The notes under the pieces: model-generated | What the model was told of the DNA's origin: nothing | The model's database searches: none | What the model saw: the letters and a program-made list of their open reading frames with translations, nothing else | Assembly: GCF_000327385.1 (NCBI RefSeq) | Contig: NW_008709259.1 | Coordinates: forward strand, 1,257,070-1,321,069 | Origin: Lottia gigantea | Lineage: Eukaryota > Mollusca > Gastropoda > Lottiidae | Length of the DNA: 64,000 nucleotides | Direction of reading: 5' to 3' | Shown: positions 1 to 13,839 of the stretch, piece after piece | Numbering within the stretch: position 1 is the stretch's first letter | How the letters are laid out: every line of letters starts with the position of its first letter | Translations under genes and position numbers: made by a program

Positions 1-322
1 TGCTAGAGTCTTCGCAACTTATGGATACAATATCGACTGTAAAATCATTGGTTCTACCAGAATGGTTAACTCGGCCACACATATGTTACTGCTTTCATTG
101 CGTATAGTTTTTAAAATGTTTTATTATAACAGTGAATAACTTATATTCTAAATATTTATTAACCTAATACGAACTGATAATTAAGCATTATTGATTTTTC
201 ATGTTGGGCAGGTCAACGACTGCATTGAAATTTGTCCGTTTTATAACACTCTTCAAAGTACACGTTGTTGTGCAACCTTGCTGTACTATAACATAACTAT
301 ACTTGTTCAGAACAGAAGACAC

Positions 323-590
323 CGGTTTCCCCCTGTCAGTGATGCGGGTAAGAGTGGCTGACATGGAAAAGCGTCTAGTCGTTCGGATGGGACAATAAAC
401 TGAGGCCCCGTGTGCTACAGGCTGTGCACGTTAAAGATACCTCGACAGTTGGAAATCGAAAAAGAGCAGGCTAATGCCGCTGTCCTGGCAAAATTTCCCT
501 CATGGCACCCTGCATGGCGTTGCCTGTCTTCATTAGCCCACAAGGTGCAGAAAAGTAGGACGTAAAACTCCATTCATTTCATTTCATTTC
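323..590 (+). mobile_element. 5'-truncated tRNA-derived SINE with target-site duplication
   Basis: This copy carries the family's conserved body (a segment reading gatgggacaataaac followed by ggccccgtgtgctacagg) and the 3' tail (taggacgtaaaactcc, then catttcatttc repeats). It lacks the tRNA-like head that the copy near 54.7 kb has. A 14-bp direct repeat flanks it at 309-322 and 591-604 with one mismatch (agaacaRaagacac), the mark of LINE-driven retrotransposition. The copy near 59.1 kb is nearly identical. Confidence 0.85.
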
Positions 591-769
591 AGAACAAAAG
601 ACACATACTCCTGCGTCAAGGCTCGCTAATTGCAAATTACATTTAATATTATTATATTACGTAGGTTTAATATGAAATTAGCCCATCATATATTGTGTGG
701 GCATTAAATTATTGAATCGATTTAAATCTAGTTTTATTGTTAGTGAGTTCCTTCACACATCCTAAATCT

Positions 770-1320
770 AACAACATTGTTCACAAAAGTGTGGTCCTCA
801 GAACAACAAAAAAGGTGTTCTGTTGATTCACACGTCCCAAGTTGTGGACGAACCAATCAAGTGTTCTTTTGCTTTAATTATTCTATCTACATTGTTAATA
901 TAAGTGTGGTCCTCAGAGCAACACATAAAGTGTTCTGTTACGTCACTAATCCCAACTTTACCTACTTTGCTAATAATGGTGTTAAAATTGAAACAATCAA
1001 TATAGTGTAACTTTTCTCATATCAATCTAACTTCATAGTTCATAAAGATGTGGCCATCGAGTCCACCAATTTAGGTTTCTCTTTCTTCGTGACATGCTCA
1101 ATCCAACTACATTGTTCATTAAAGTGTGGTCATCGAATTAACCAATCAATTATTCTGTTACTTCAGTCATTCTCATTCTAAATAATTTGTTAATAAACGT
1201 GTGGTCATCGAATCAACCAATCAATTGTTCTGTTACATCAGACATTCTCAATCTAACTACTTTCTTAATAAACGTGTGGTCATCGAATCAACCAATCAAT
1301 TGTTCTGTTATGTAACGTAA
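770..1320. repeat. degenerate 75-bp tandem repeat
   Basis: About seven units can be aligned by the recurring core gtggtcatcgaatcaaccaa. The core starts at 1126, 1201 and 1276, exactly 75 bp apart, with an earlier unit at 1050 and more diverged ones at about 978, 905 and 791. The right-hand units are the most alike, so this end was homogenised most recently. The 77-codon open frame across 777-1010 is a by-product of the repeat. Confidence 0.75.
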
Positions 1321-1950
1321 ATCCCTTTCATCATCATGATGGATACTCATTTGCAATGTAATGAGATAGCGAATATCAATAAATTATCAAATATGACGTG
1401 TGACACGTAATTTTCTCTTTCGCGAAGAATACCCTGAAGAATTAATAGCATAACTAGTGTGGCAAATCATTACGCCAAACAGTCATAAGAATCTATAATC
1501 CGCCATGAAGATGACGGGGCAGCATATTAATAACCAAAAGGTTATTTGCAGAGGAAATTGAACTATTGGATTATCTAATTGTTATTCAGTACAAAAATAA
1601 GACGTTTCCGTCTTATCGTTATTTGTATAATTCGTATTTATTACCTTAGGCAATCGACAAAATACATTGAAATGGGAAACAAAGGTAATTTAAAAGACGA
1701 TTGACTGTTTTTTAATAATGAAAAAAGCAGTTATAAATTAGCAAAGATATCCTGGCACATTAGTAGACAATTGAAAACGCTGCAGTTCATTGATATTGAG
1801 GTAAACATCCGACCAAAGATATTTGTGTAAATGTGAGTATGATTCAAAACACAAACAATTCGTCTTATTTTTAGACAATAAATAGTAATTAAATCAAATT
1901 ACTAATTAAAATTATACCAACATTCGTTCCGTTTCTTAGTTGGATTTTAT
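1321..1950. other. gene-free AT-rich stretch
   Basis: I see no coding frame, RNA gene or repeat that I can name here. Confidence 0.5.
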
Positions 1951-2144
1951 CAGTTAGGGTCTAACAACAACCCTGTTGAACGTTCGTCAAATTAACCATT
2001 TGTCCTAACTGGATGACGTCTGGTTTAAGCAATCAAAGTTCTACGATCTTCAGTGCTGGCATTTTGTGATGCGGTGTGTATCAGGTTAGGTCAAAAGATT
2101 AATTTGACGAACGTTCAAAAAGAATTGTCGTTAGACCCTAACTG
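1951..2144. mobile_element. short MITE with about 45-bp terminal inverted repeats
   Basis: The left end (1951 onward, cagttagggtctaacaacaa) and the reverse complement of the right end (to 2144, cagttagggtctaacgacaa) match for about 45 bp, including ttgaacgttcgtcaaattaa in both arms. The interior of about 100 bp has no coding capacity. I cannot see a convincing target-site duplication, so the superfamily is undetermined. Confidence 0.7.
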
Positions 2145-2603
2145 AAGTGACTATTAAAAATGTAAACTAATAAAAAAACGCAACGAAAGTTTGGTCTAAT
2201 TTTATTTGGACATATTTTAAATATAGTTGACTGAGTATGTTTGAAACTGGACTCAACAAATATCTTTGCTTGACACGTAATAGTGAACACGATTCTGTAC
2301 AGTAAAGTACAGTTTCAAATACCATATAATAACTCTGCCTAAATGTCCTTGTCTGATTATAGATGTTCTTGTCAAGACCATAATTTTGTCGACTGTGTCA
2401 AACGGAGCTCCACAAGACAATCCCTGACATGACAAGGCAGTTAATACTATCTGTCTTACAGATACAATATTGATTCGGTCTGTCATTAACTCTGGCTTTT
2501 AAAATCCAATAATTCCTTGTTAAACTAATAAAGTAACATTATCTATCACTTATTTTGAAACTTTGGCGTCACACTAATGTTTACATATATATATCGTATC
2601 TAA

Positions 2604-2923
2604 AGGGATTGTACAGAGGATTTCTAAAAAAAATATGCTTACTGTGGACACTAATAACCTCAATTTGCACCGTTCCAATTATTAATCAGACGTCTGTGGT
2701 TTATGCAATCAGACGTCTGCAATTCCACTAAAACTAAGTGTTTTACGACGTCACTCGTGCAAAGGCCTGGTGTGGTGCGAGAAAATGTTGCCGGGGTGAC
2801 GTCATAAAACACTTAGTTTTAGTGGAATTGCAGACGTATGATTGAAAATTGGAATGGCGCAAATTGATGCTGGCATTGTCACCGATACACATACAAAATT
2901 TAGAAAAGCTCTTTACAATCCCT
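2604..2923. mobile_element. foldback MITE, TTAA-type ends
   Basis: Both termini read AGGGATTGTA inward and are flanked by TTAA (right) and CTAA (left), and the whole element folds back on itself. The inner arms 2706-2754 and 2796-2844 pair over 49 bp with few mismatches around a 41-bp loop. The outer arms share the caatttgc-ccattccaatt block. A related older copy lies in intron 1 of the first adenosine deaminase gene. The open frame of 107 codons across it is spurious. Confidence 0.75.
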
Positions 2924-5520
2924 TTAAGGTAATGGTTAATGGTTTTGTATTGTACACGAAATCCCAAAAGTAACAAATCGACAGTGTACATTAACCACAT
3001 AATATTAAAGGTAGATATCAAATCAACCGACCTTACGTGTCTCAGAACCAATTTTATACATGTCAAAAGCTATCATCTGAGTATGATTTGCATCAAAATT
3101 GCATGCCTCCTTGACAGCGAAACAAAATCATTGTTATTTAATGCTACTGTATGTTACCTTGCTTCTCATGCAATCTTTTTAAAGAAATACCTATTGCATT
3201 CATCAATAGATAAAAGAAAGTAAATACGAATATCGAAAATTACCTAAGGCTGTTAAATGACTCGACATCACAGAATATAAAGTAGATATTTTGCCAAAGG
3301 TTCATCAAAGGAAGAAGTATTTCCTGCCTTGTAAAAGTTGTTTCTAAATCTAAAATATTGTCATTACCGGTCTAACTATTTCAAATGTAAGAGAATAAAA
3401 ATAAAAGATGGTCAAATACTACATTTAGAAAAAGTGCTGTTAGCATCAAAGAGTTAGTTCTCTTTTTTAGTTAGACCTCATAATCGAAGCCTTGTTTGAT
3501 TTTATGTCTTGTGTAAGTCACCTTCCGTAGTTAAACTCAGTTATAGATGATCAGTCGAATATTACCTGTTGCATAGTTTTTAACTTGTGCTACGAGATCA
3601 TTTTGTTTTTAGAAATGCGTGTTATGAATCTGTGAACAGTACTGTTGTGTGATAAAAGTATTTAAAGATAAGTGTCAGGAGTCATAAAACATTTTTCACG
3701 CTCAGCTCAGTTTTAAATCAAATTCATAAAGCCAATCGCATCAAGAAAAGGTAAAATTGAAGATTTATATGATAATGCCAGAAACATTGTTATCTAAGGA
3801 AATTGATATCTTCTTTTCTTTGATATAATCAGTTTTCAACTTTTTATTACATTTAATTATAATATAGCAATTCGGTCCAATGCACGATTACATGTCAATT
3901 CCATACATCCGTCGGCATATATGCAGGTTACCCGAGAATCAGTAAATCAGCATGGTTCATTAAAGGAAACGGATTATTGCTAATATCTTGGAAGAGGCTG
4001 TTTTCCTCTACATCTTTTTTAACACATCTTTCAATTTGCCCAAACACTTTTAAGTATGACTTAATGATAAGATTGGAATGAATTCTGCCGATTTCAAACA
4101 GAAAACGCCATGAAGTATGCGATAATGAATGTTTAACCAGGGCAACGGCATCGACGGTGCTTTTTACAATTTCATCGAATAGACGGTATTCTGTGTCTTA
4201 AGTTTATTTCCAGAAAAATGATAGGTATCCCGTATCTGACCTAGAGGCTGAATTTGAATAGTTTATTTAAACCAATACCTTATCAACAAATGAGGAATGT
4301 GTCTGTGTATGTATGTATTCCGATAGACGAATCTATATCAAAACCAAACAAAGACTTAATCAAGTACTTTCGGCATGTTGTCAACTTCTTTCGCTGATAA
4401 CCTTCATCTCGAAAGATTAAGCTCTGTCACGGATAGTCATATATCAAAGCCTTTATCTTTGACGTTTTAAATAAACACTCAATCTAACCTCAATAATTAT
4501 TCAAAGTTTTGTTTATATTACTGCCCTTTTGAAAGGGTGGTATTATATTCAAACCTCAAGAACCAGCCTAACCGGAAGTTAACGGAGTAATAGGTATGTC
4601 TAATATTATGGATAGTGGATCAAGAATAAAAATGATAATGGAATAAAAGTTGACATCATTAATTCTTATTCTTACAATTTGAAAATCTTGGCTCCCACAA
4701 TTAGACTTGATCAATTTAATGAAAATTTAATGAAATTTAAAACGCATAGTTGCTCCAGAACAATTCTTAACACATTTTGCTTAATATCTCCCAAAGATGA
4801 AACCTGTCGAAAAATGAAAAAGTTAAAAATTGTTTCACTTTCAATGCAAAGCAAATGATTTCAATCACAGCTGTAATTCATACGAAACGCCATCTCACCA
4901 AATCTTATGAATATTCATATACTCTTTTTATAGTACTAATTAGCCCCATTTAAAAATTGCTTTGCATATAAAATGTTTTGACAAGTTTGACAATGATTCA
5001 CAATTTAATTTCAAATTTAATGAGCAATCTATTCTTATATTTCGAGCCATTAAGATCTTCAAAAGTAGTAGTAAGTAGACGCCATTGTATTTTCCTGCGT
5101 GTTTTTAATCTAATATTTGGTAAGTTAACTACATGTGTTGTTTAGTTCATTTTCTATTTATCTGCTTCGAAAACAAAAGCGAATAGAAAGTAAAATTAAG
5201 TTATACCTGATAATCAAAAGGGACCTAATGTGTTGTCATTAAAAACTTGTTAATATACTATGACAAGTCATTAGGTAGCCTTGTATATGTGCTTTGTTAT
5301 AAACCACTAGGGTATGTTATTAAAAAAACAAACCAATTCATTATCTTAAAGGTTTATCTAACCAAGGACATTGGAATTTATGTGCCATTATTTATTGCAT
5401 GTCATCAAGTATTTACAGGAAACTATTTACTAATAACAAAAGATTTAAGTGATCTGATAATCCGTAGATGCTCCGTTTAGGTACTTATCTTGAAATCCTA
5501 TGATTGGTTAGCTGAAAAAT
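2924..5520. other. gene-free AT-rich stretch
   Basis: No supported gene or RNA. Open frames are short and lack splice context or family resemblance. Confidence 0.5.
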
Positions 5521-5529
5521 CCGCTTGTA

Positions 5530-6165
5530 TTTGAGGTTTAAATCACTAGCTCATGTGCATATTTAGATTGAAATCACTAACCTACGTGGGCATTTAGATT
5601 TAAATCACTGACCTACGTATACATTTAGATTGAAGTCACTAACTCATGTGAATATTTAGATTGAAATCATTAACCTACGTGAACATTGAGATTGAAATCA
5701 CTAACTCATGTGAATATTTAGATTGAAATCGCTAACCTACGTGGACATTTAGATTGGAATCACTAATTCATGTGAATATTTAGATTGAAATCACTAACAT
5801 ACGTATACATTTAGATTGAAATCACTAGCTCATGTGAATATTTCGATTGAAATCACTAACCTACGTGAACATTGAGATTGAAATCACTAACTCATGTGAA
5901 TATTTAGATTGAAATCGCTAACCTACGTGGACATTTAGATTGGAATTACTAACTCATGTGAATATTTAGATTGAAATCACTAACCTACGTGGACATTTAG
6001 ATTGAAATCACTAACATACGTATACATTTAGATTGAAATCACTAGCTCATGTGAATATTTAGATTGAAATCACTAACCTACGTGGACATTTAGATTGAAA
6101 TCACTAACATACGTATACATTTAGATTGAAATCACTAACCTACGTGTACATTTTGATTGAGATCA
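5530..6165. repeat. 31-bp minisatellite
   Basis: About 20 head-to-tail copies of a 31-bp unit built on atttagattgaaatcactaa; the word gattg starts at 5566, 5597 and 5628, exactly 31 bp apart. Two variants alternate, one ending ctcatgtgaat and one ending cctacgtggac, so larger blocks were duplicated as units. Confidence 0.9.
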
Positions 6166-6177
6166 CATGAGAAAAAA

Positions 6178-6425
6178 CATGAGAGTATTAAGATAGATAC
6201 CATTTAAACATGAGAGTATTTAGATGGATATCATTTAAACGTGGGAGTGTTTGGGTGGATATTATCTAAACATGGGAGTATTTCGGTGAATATTATTTAA
6301 ACATGGGAGTGTTTGGGTGGATATTATTTAAACATGAGAGTATATCGGTGAATATCATTTAAACATGAGAGTATTTAGATGGATATCATTTAAACGTGGG
6401 AGTGTTTGGGTGGATATTACAGTAA
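6178..6425. repeat. 30-bp minisatellite abutting the 31-bp array
   Basis: About eight copies of a 30-bp unit (aaacatgggagtgtttgggt followed by ggatattatt and variants). Units start 30 bp apart (for example 6211, 6241, 6271). It begins within about 15 bp of the end of the preceding array and shares its atttagat-gata core, so it may be an offshoot. Confidence 0.85.
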
Positions 6426-6429
6426 CCAG

Positions 6430-9400
6430 AATCAATCAAATCGAACCTTGATATGCATATATATATTGAAAAGCTCTCGGTCAAAATAAACTTGACGTGA
6501 TAAGATCTTCACAATGCCAAACTATTACCAATTTCCTACTTTTACCAAAACGATGAAGCGATTGGATTGGATTGAACGCTAGCGGTATGTTAGTTATGTT
6601 TTGACTTAATCTAATTCGACTGGTAGCAGCTACAGTTTTTATTTCATCCTGATTTAACTTGACTTGCATATGGAAATTGATGTGATCTCAGTCAAGGTCT
6701 TCGTTTTAACTTTTAGTCGATGCCCTGAACTACAGGGCAATGATCCAAAATTGCGAGCAGTGTGATTTAAATAATTTGTTGCATTTGATTTCTGAAAAAT
6801 TCCGTTTGTATAACTTTTAAATTGAATAGATATTCATATATTCAATGTTTGTGTACTACGTATTTTGGTTCATAAAAACATTGTTATCATTTTTGACAGC
6901 TTCTCGGGAGCGTATATAACCTTCAAGCCATCTTTTGACAATAAAATGTATTTTCAACGGTTCATATAATGTATGGACAGAGTGCTGTCCTTGTAACCTA
7001 TTTATTAAAGATATTAAAATACTAGTTCTACTTATTCTAGGATCTACTTTTATTGTTCCAAACGATCAAAGATCTAAAATTTAAAGCTACAAAATAGGTG
7101 ACTGATAGAAACGGTTGCGTGGTGTATTTGTAGAAACGGTTGCGCGGTGTATTTGTGCGTGGTATATTTGTGCTACCATTTGTACAGTCACAAAAAGTCA
7201 CCAGCATTATCGTTAAAATAGCGGTATGTTCTGTTCTGTTATGATAGCTTCTATGGTACTGCAATACAAATTTGATTACTTATATTCAATCTACCAAGCA
7301 ATAAATATAACATCGTATTGAATTTAAACAACTTAAGATCCCCAAGTTTTTACGGTAGTTCCTAATAACTATCGACCTTAAATACTTCAGTCGATGTGGA
7401 TATATCACCAGCAATTACTCAAATCTCTCGTAATTTTGATATGTATTGACAACCTAGTAGTACCTTAATGGGAAATTAAATCAAATGTGGACGGTAAAAT
7501 ATTGCGGTCAAGCAACACGTTCGATTGAATCACCTTCAAATAAATTGTCAATTTTAGAAATAGAAAAAAGTCGGAGTTCAGAAGACATCAGTGGTTAGGC
7601 ACTAATAAAACAATTTTTCATAAGCCTTGAATTTAGTTTTCCGCTTGGATAAGGTTTTCTTCGGTCCTGCTTTAAAACCTATCGATATGAGCCATTCGTT
7701 TTACTCACTGAATCAAGGACCAATCTCTTTGAATGTAATGTTTTAAAGATATGTGGTGGTGGTAGTAGATGGCACATAACAGTTTACACCCTCTTCCAGC
7801 AGAAGTCAATATCGCAGACTATACAATTTGGATATTCAATAGTAGCTTTTATTCTACTGTCGCTAATAGATATTCGTCAAGAGACAAGAAAAAAAAAATT
7901 TCAATCGGACAACTGCATAGTGGTTTTCGGAGAAGGGAGGGTTTGGTTCTTTCAAATGTACAGGCTTAGATAATAGTAATAATACATATATATTGGCAAG
8001 TGCGATCCGGGACATTTTTTTAAGGTAAGTAACGAAGAAGGTAATTATGTATAACGAGTCTTGAGTCTGGATGTTGAGTTACTTAGATGCAGCAAATTAT
8101 TCCCAGACGCCTTGTTATGAACGGATTACAGAAGTCTAGTAAAAACAATCATGATAATGTGACATTTATTGGACATCTTATTTCGGCTTCAAGTTATTGC
8201 CAGTCAGGTTCAGAAAGGGTACAACGTAAGACACCAGTTCATTCCATTTGGTCTGTGGTCCACTAATTTCAGAACTGCATTAAGTTCAGGTTAAAAATAG
8301 TTATGCTTAGGCTATATTTCAATAAACGACAAAGACAAATTGAAATATGAGTCTAGGTAACTAATACGGAGCATCGCCGGATTCTGGGGCCTCTCTCGTT
8401 TACTTAAAGATAGGGGTGAAGTCGTCCTTAAATCCACTTTGGAGGGTTGACCTCGCAAGAACATCTAGTCTTAGAAAACATTTAGCAGGAGACTCATGTG
8501 TTTAATATTCTTTAATATTTGGAGAAAAAAAAATGCCTTTTTGTTTCATTAGAAATATCGGGAGAAGTGTGACGGATTACTCGAGATGCATCCAGTGTAT
8601 TTATACAATGTGTATTATGTCAGCATTATTTCTGAGATATCAACTGAGAATTGACCTGATATTTTTCTAATTAGACACGCCATCAAATCTTTTATTATAA
8701 TCCCAATAGAAAATCAACTCTTTAACCAACGTAATTGTTGGCTATTAGAACAATCGACTCGTCCACAGTCGTTGTTAATATCATATAAACATTTATAAAT
8801 CGTATCTCCATTATTTAATATGTCATTATGATATTCAAATTCATGAGTTTTATGGACTCAATTCGTCTTTTATCCATTGATAACAAAGTTTTATGAACGC
8901 TAGTACAAAAATGTCAATAAAGAATCTTTCTTTCGAAATTGAAACATAAAACCTCAGGTAAAGGAAATCTATGAATTCTAAGAAATTGCATATTTATTAC
9001 CTAATGAAAGCATGAAGGGTTACAGGGGGGGTTTGGGGGTCATTTCCCCCTTAGAAATATGGTTTGCACCCCCAAATATACTCTCACTTTATTTTCAACA
9101 AATTAAAAAGAGATTTATAGACGATTTTGCCCCTAAATATGTGCCAGAATGCACCTAATAACTCCTTTTTTCCGAAAATTTTCAACCCTTTCAGGCGCCC
9201 TATGACGTCTCCACAGAGTGTCGCATTTTGAATTTCGGCACCGACAGCAACTGTTATTCCCATATTTTGTCACACTGCTCCCTATTTGTACCCCCAGTCT
9301 CGGCAGGCTGGCGTCGCCACTGTCAAACTACATGTGTTCAGTTAATTTCTGAAATGGCTTTAGATATCCGAAACAATTTTTACAGCTTTAACAATACGTT

Positions 9401-12110
9401 GCAGTTAGACAAGTTTTTATGGATTTAAAAAAACAAAAATGAGACCATTGGCAGCCTTGCTTTGACGCAAAAATGAGATACCTCTGATCAGATCACATTA
9501 AATGTTTCTTCTTGACGATTGCGATGTGTCTCAAAAAAAGACTTGCTAAAATGATTAATTTGTATCTTAAACATGTCACTTTAAGATCATCACTTTGATA
9601 GTATAGAAAAACTGGTTCAATATATCTGAATGGAACATAACTTTTATCTTGTTACTAAATGTCTATCAAATTAACCAACATATACAACTCTAGGAATTCG
9701 GCACAATTCCAAAAAGCAACTGTCAAGAAGAGTTAGATTCATGCATCAATAACGAACGTTTTGATCTATCTGATCTAACAAAAATTCATACAGGCTAGAC
9801 ATAACTTCAATTGAATCATTGTATCCCCTCTGACAGCTAATAGAACCTTGATCTTATTCTGAGAAATCGATATTGTATAATAATTTTCAATTTCAGTATG
9901 CAAACATTTCCTCAGACTTAGTCACTCGTGAAATTAGCTAAACAAGAAAAGGATAACTGACAACAATGTGCAGAATATTAGCCATTTCGGAACTATACGT
10001 GCGCGTGCGCAACATGTTAATTGCCTACGTCCGCCTTTGGATAAACAACGTCGGTCTATGGAAAAGGATCTTATTCAAAGGATTTAATAAATTCACAATC
10101 GTCAGACTGCCTTCGACAACGTTCAAAATAATAAATTAGCAACTGTCATTGTAGTAAACCCTTTATATTATATTATTCATCGCTGGCCATGGGCTGCCAT
10201 GTTAAATCGAGGTTGTTTATCCTAAGGCGGAAAAGGGAAATTAGCGATTAGAGTAGGATCGCCGATTCATTAATATTCAGGTTGTGCAATAGAAAAGACA
10301 AAATTTTTAATACGAAGTAAAGCAAAGAAGGTTTTTTTGAATCTTAGACCTGAAATGAAAAGTCATAAGATAATATAGATTAAATCAAGAATTATGACCA
10401 CCCCAGTCTCCCAACGGTAAAATAATATGTAATGTTATTGTAATATTGCGCGGTGAATTTTAGTTTTTTTCATACATTAATGTCAATACAGGGAGTAATT
10501 CCAGTTTTATAAACTTCATTTGGTGATAACTTCAAAAAACTGTCTGATTTTGTTAAGTTTTTCCATCATAATATTAAGTTTTAATTCTGATATAAGACTA
10601 TGATAAGACATATTTCAAAATATACTAGTTTGACAGATGACAAGGAAGTAAAATTCTGTCATTCATTTTCGTTTCTTCATATCACTTAGCATTGGAATTG
10701 ATCTCTATTTACGACTTGTGCCTGGCACATGGGCCCTCACATAACACATTCATATAGATTTGATGAAATTTCAAAATTGCATGGAGCAATGACAGTAATT
10801 TAGAATTTGTTTTGGAAGCATTTTAAAAATAGCAGTTTTCAGATAAGCATATCCTTTGCAGTATTTCAATTGAACGAAATAATGTTTTTTTCGCTTGATC
10901 AGCGGCAATTCCAACCTGCTTTCACAAAGGAGCTTGACAGTAATTTTCACGTCTCTGAGTTGACAATGAGGTTGTTTGAATTTGCCTGATCTCTAATTCA
11001 TCATTATTACGACATCATAAGTGATTCTATTTTAGTAAGAGTATTAAATATTTCAATTTCCAACGTAGCTCGTATACGGAATATTAAGATACATTCGAAC
11101 ATTTTACTCTATTACTCAATGAATTATAATTGAAACGGGTGACAATGAATGGTAGTCATTAAATTTGTGAGAGGAATAAGTATGATAGGTTGGAAGCCGA
11201 TTTATGTGTTGAAGATCAATACACCTACTTACCCTCCAAAGTAGTATAAAAGCTGGATTGTTGAATCATCTCCATAGTTTAGGCGACTACTGACTCAACT
11301 TCAGCGGAATGGACCGCCTTTCATGACCATTATAACAAGAACAGTGTCAATGGTTACCCCAATACTCAAATAGTTTGCATCCTTCACTTGGTCTGTAGGT
11401 TGTAAATAGTCTTAAAGTCGTCACTAAGCTATAATCTAATATAAATTATCGATCTGCAATGAGATATTTGTTGGATAATAAAACGAACTGGGTTCCGATC
11501 CTACTTTTTTCTCATGAAATGGTCAATTGAAGGATTAATAACGTGCACACAGAACGCTTTTCAACAGAAAATATACCATAGCCGATGGCTAGTAAAAGGA
11601 GGCAAGTAATGTAATAAAAGCCAAGGTTTTAAAATATTTTATTCAGGTTTATTCAGTTCAGATTACTAAGGAATATGTTTCAAACAATAAACTTTCTTGA
11701 AACAAGTTGATGCAGGCGTCACACTGTCCAGAAATCCAATCGAAAGTGGATTTTTGAATTTTGTGCAAGATGACCCCGATCAGGATCAGTTTATTAACAG
11801 CCGAAGCAAGTACAAAGCCCACAGAAGATGCCCTCACTCTGGAAAAATGGATCCACTTATTCTAAACAATTTTTCTATATGACATTTTACAGGTTTTGAT
11901 AACGCTCATGAAGTTGCTGTCGGTGCCTGACAAACTCAAAGACGGGTCATACGTTGGCTAAAGAAGTCCTTACTATCGGGCCGATTTTTTACGATCAGAT
12001 CCTTCAGGGTTTTTTTTGGTGCAATTTTCGGGACAGTGTGACGCAGCTCTGAATAACAGCAAACTAAGCAAAGGTTACAATGTTAATATAATGTAATACA
12101 TTGATTTAGA
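6430..12110. other. long gene-free intergenic stretch
   Basis: Nothing here supports an exon, RNA gene or named mobile element. The stretch at 9015-9330 is locally GC-richer and purine/pyrimidine-skewed (runs of G and C near 9026-9075), but no second copy or coding sense is visible. Confidence 0.45.
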
Positions 12111-12124
12111 AAAGCTATCATGAT

Positions 12125-12950
12125 TTAGGAATTTGCTTCATGGAGCAACAGTCCCATAAACGAATTCTTAGACCCAACATATTTGTAGAAATAGTTCTCC
12201 GAATATTGGCCACCAGTCTGAATCCACACATGATTCCCTTTCTTAACCTTACAAATGACAGTTTTGGAAACACTTGTAGAGCCAGCACTACTGTAATCAT
12301 AGGCAACATCGATAACAAAATTATCTACTCGTAGCTCAGTATAAATATTCTTTTTGCTGGCAGTAAAAAGAGTCCACGAAAATTGGTAAAATCCTGTGAC
12401 CGGAGCAACAAATATACCATCTCCTCGATTGTAGTTGTTATCGTAATCGTCAATTTCTTCATCAAATACGACTATTGAATTCATATTCAAGGTTTTTGTT
12501 CCACTCATCCTTGCAAAGAAGTGGACATTTGGACCGACTTTTACATTTCCTGAAATATAACAGTTTCAAGATAGTATAACGACTTTTTTTATATTATGAC
12601 GACCTTGCATACCATATGATGTATATCTTGGTGACTGCGTTGGGGTAAAGTGGAGAGAAACTCCAAATTTGTGACGATTCATTGTGGTAGTGGTTAATAT
12701 TCAATGATTAAGTATATTCTGTCTATAGCTTACCAGACAGTATTTGATCTTAAATTGAAATAATAATTAATAATAGAATAATTAATGAACACTCACCGTT
12801 TTGAAGAATATTGCTAATGTTTCCGAGTTGATCCTGAAGTTGGTGAACTTGAGTTTTTAAATTTGCGAGCTCGGTAACATTATCGGACAGCGATCTGGAC
12901 AAACAAGCCGGTACCAGATATAGTAAGGTAACGAATTGAAAAGTATCCAT
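12125..12950 (-). CDS. secreted C1q-domain protein (two exons)
   Basis: Exon 1 is 12950-12797 and exon 2 is 12549-12125. The donor GTGAGT (12796-12791) and the acceptor cag ending at 12550 join in phase 1, giving a Gly codon and 192 aa in total. Residues 1-20 form a signal peptide. Residues 22-52 (NVTELANLKTQVHQLQDQLG) are a short heptad-like coiled coil, and the rest is a single globular C1q domain. The domain starts at the VHFFAR strand, continues through the GFYQFSW and NHVWIQTGG strands, and ends with SFMGLLLHE. There is no collagen stretch, so this is the sghC1q type common in molluscs, thought to act as secreted trimeric recognition proteins in haemolymph. A TTTATAA box about 55 bp upstream of the ATG (near 13005) is a possible promoter. 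Ligand unknown. Confidence 0.9.
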
Positions 12951-12959
12951 CTTTCGATA

Positions 12960-13835
12960 TGTTCGGCAAGGTGTAAAATGATAACTGATATTGAGGAATA
13001 AATTATAAATATGCTAAGATGAATGAGGGTGTATGAAAATGTTTTGCGGCTCACTGAGATAAAAGTTAGAATTCTTATTCAAGTGACATAAAAGCGTCAA
13101 ACAGACTACCGAGAAGAACATCTAAAGTCACACCATTAATTAGCCCGACAAATCTAGCCCTATCCTTTCCTGCTTTGGTGTCATATTGGGCACAGGGACA
13201 ATGTACAATATCGGGCGATGTCTTGATTTGCTCATACAAAGATGGCTTGTATATGGTTATATATGCTCAAGATACAAATTATGCTAAATATGTGACTTTT
13301 AGTAGAAGTTCTCAAGAACTAGCGATCTGAAAGTGTCTCGGAGCCATGAACAGTGACTATTTGCCTGGCTCTAAACATGCGGATATCCCGCTCCAAGGAA
13401 CGGGTGGAGCTAGATTATTGGACTAAAGATTGATATTTTTAGAAAATAAGATTGGTTAATGCTTTGAAAGTGACAAAATTTGCACTTTGTTTTTGTTGAA
13501 TTGTGGGAAAACCAGACTTAATATGTTAATTCTACGAAGTATCATTAAAACCACGAAAGTTAGTGTAGTGTAGTGTTCTCACTCTTTAATCACTTTTCAA
13601 TCCATCCTCATATACCCACTTATGGTAAAGAGGTAGGAAATCTCGTAACATGTACCAGTTGGTGATAAATAAACATATCCTGCTTTACTTGTAGTGTTCT
13701 GCGAATTATAACGATGATGAATTACATTATATTAATAATGCACAGAGAAAAATATACATAATACTAACAGAACATGTTAAATCTAATATAAAGACGGAAA
13801 AAATGTATAGCATAATTTTATATATATAAAAAAAA
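12960..13835. other. gene-free stretch upstream of the C1q gene
   Basis: Apart from the possible TATA box near 13005 serving the C1q gene, I see nothing to annotate. Confidence 0.4.
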
Positions 13836-13839
13836 TATA

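Noticed and set aside
770-1320. CRISPR-like array
   Set aside because: The repeats are contiguous without unique spacers, in a eukaryotic genome; it is an ordinary tandem repeat.
2743-3066. 107-codon minus-strand frame
   Set aside because: It lies largely on the foldback MITE and its flank.
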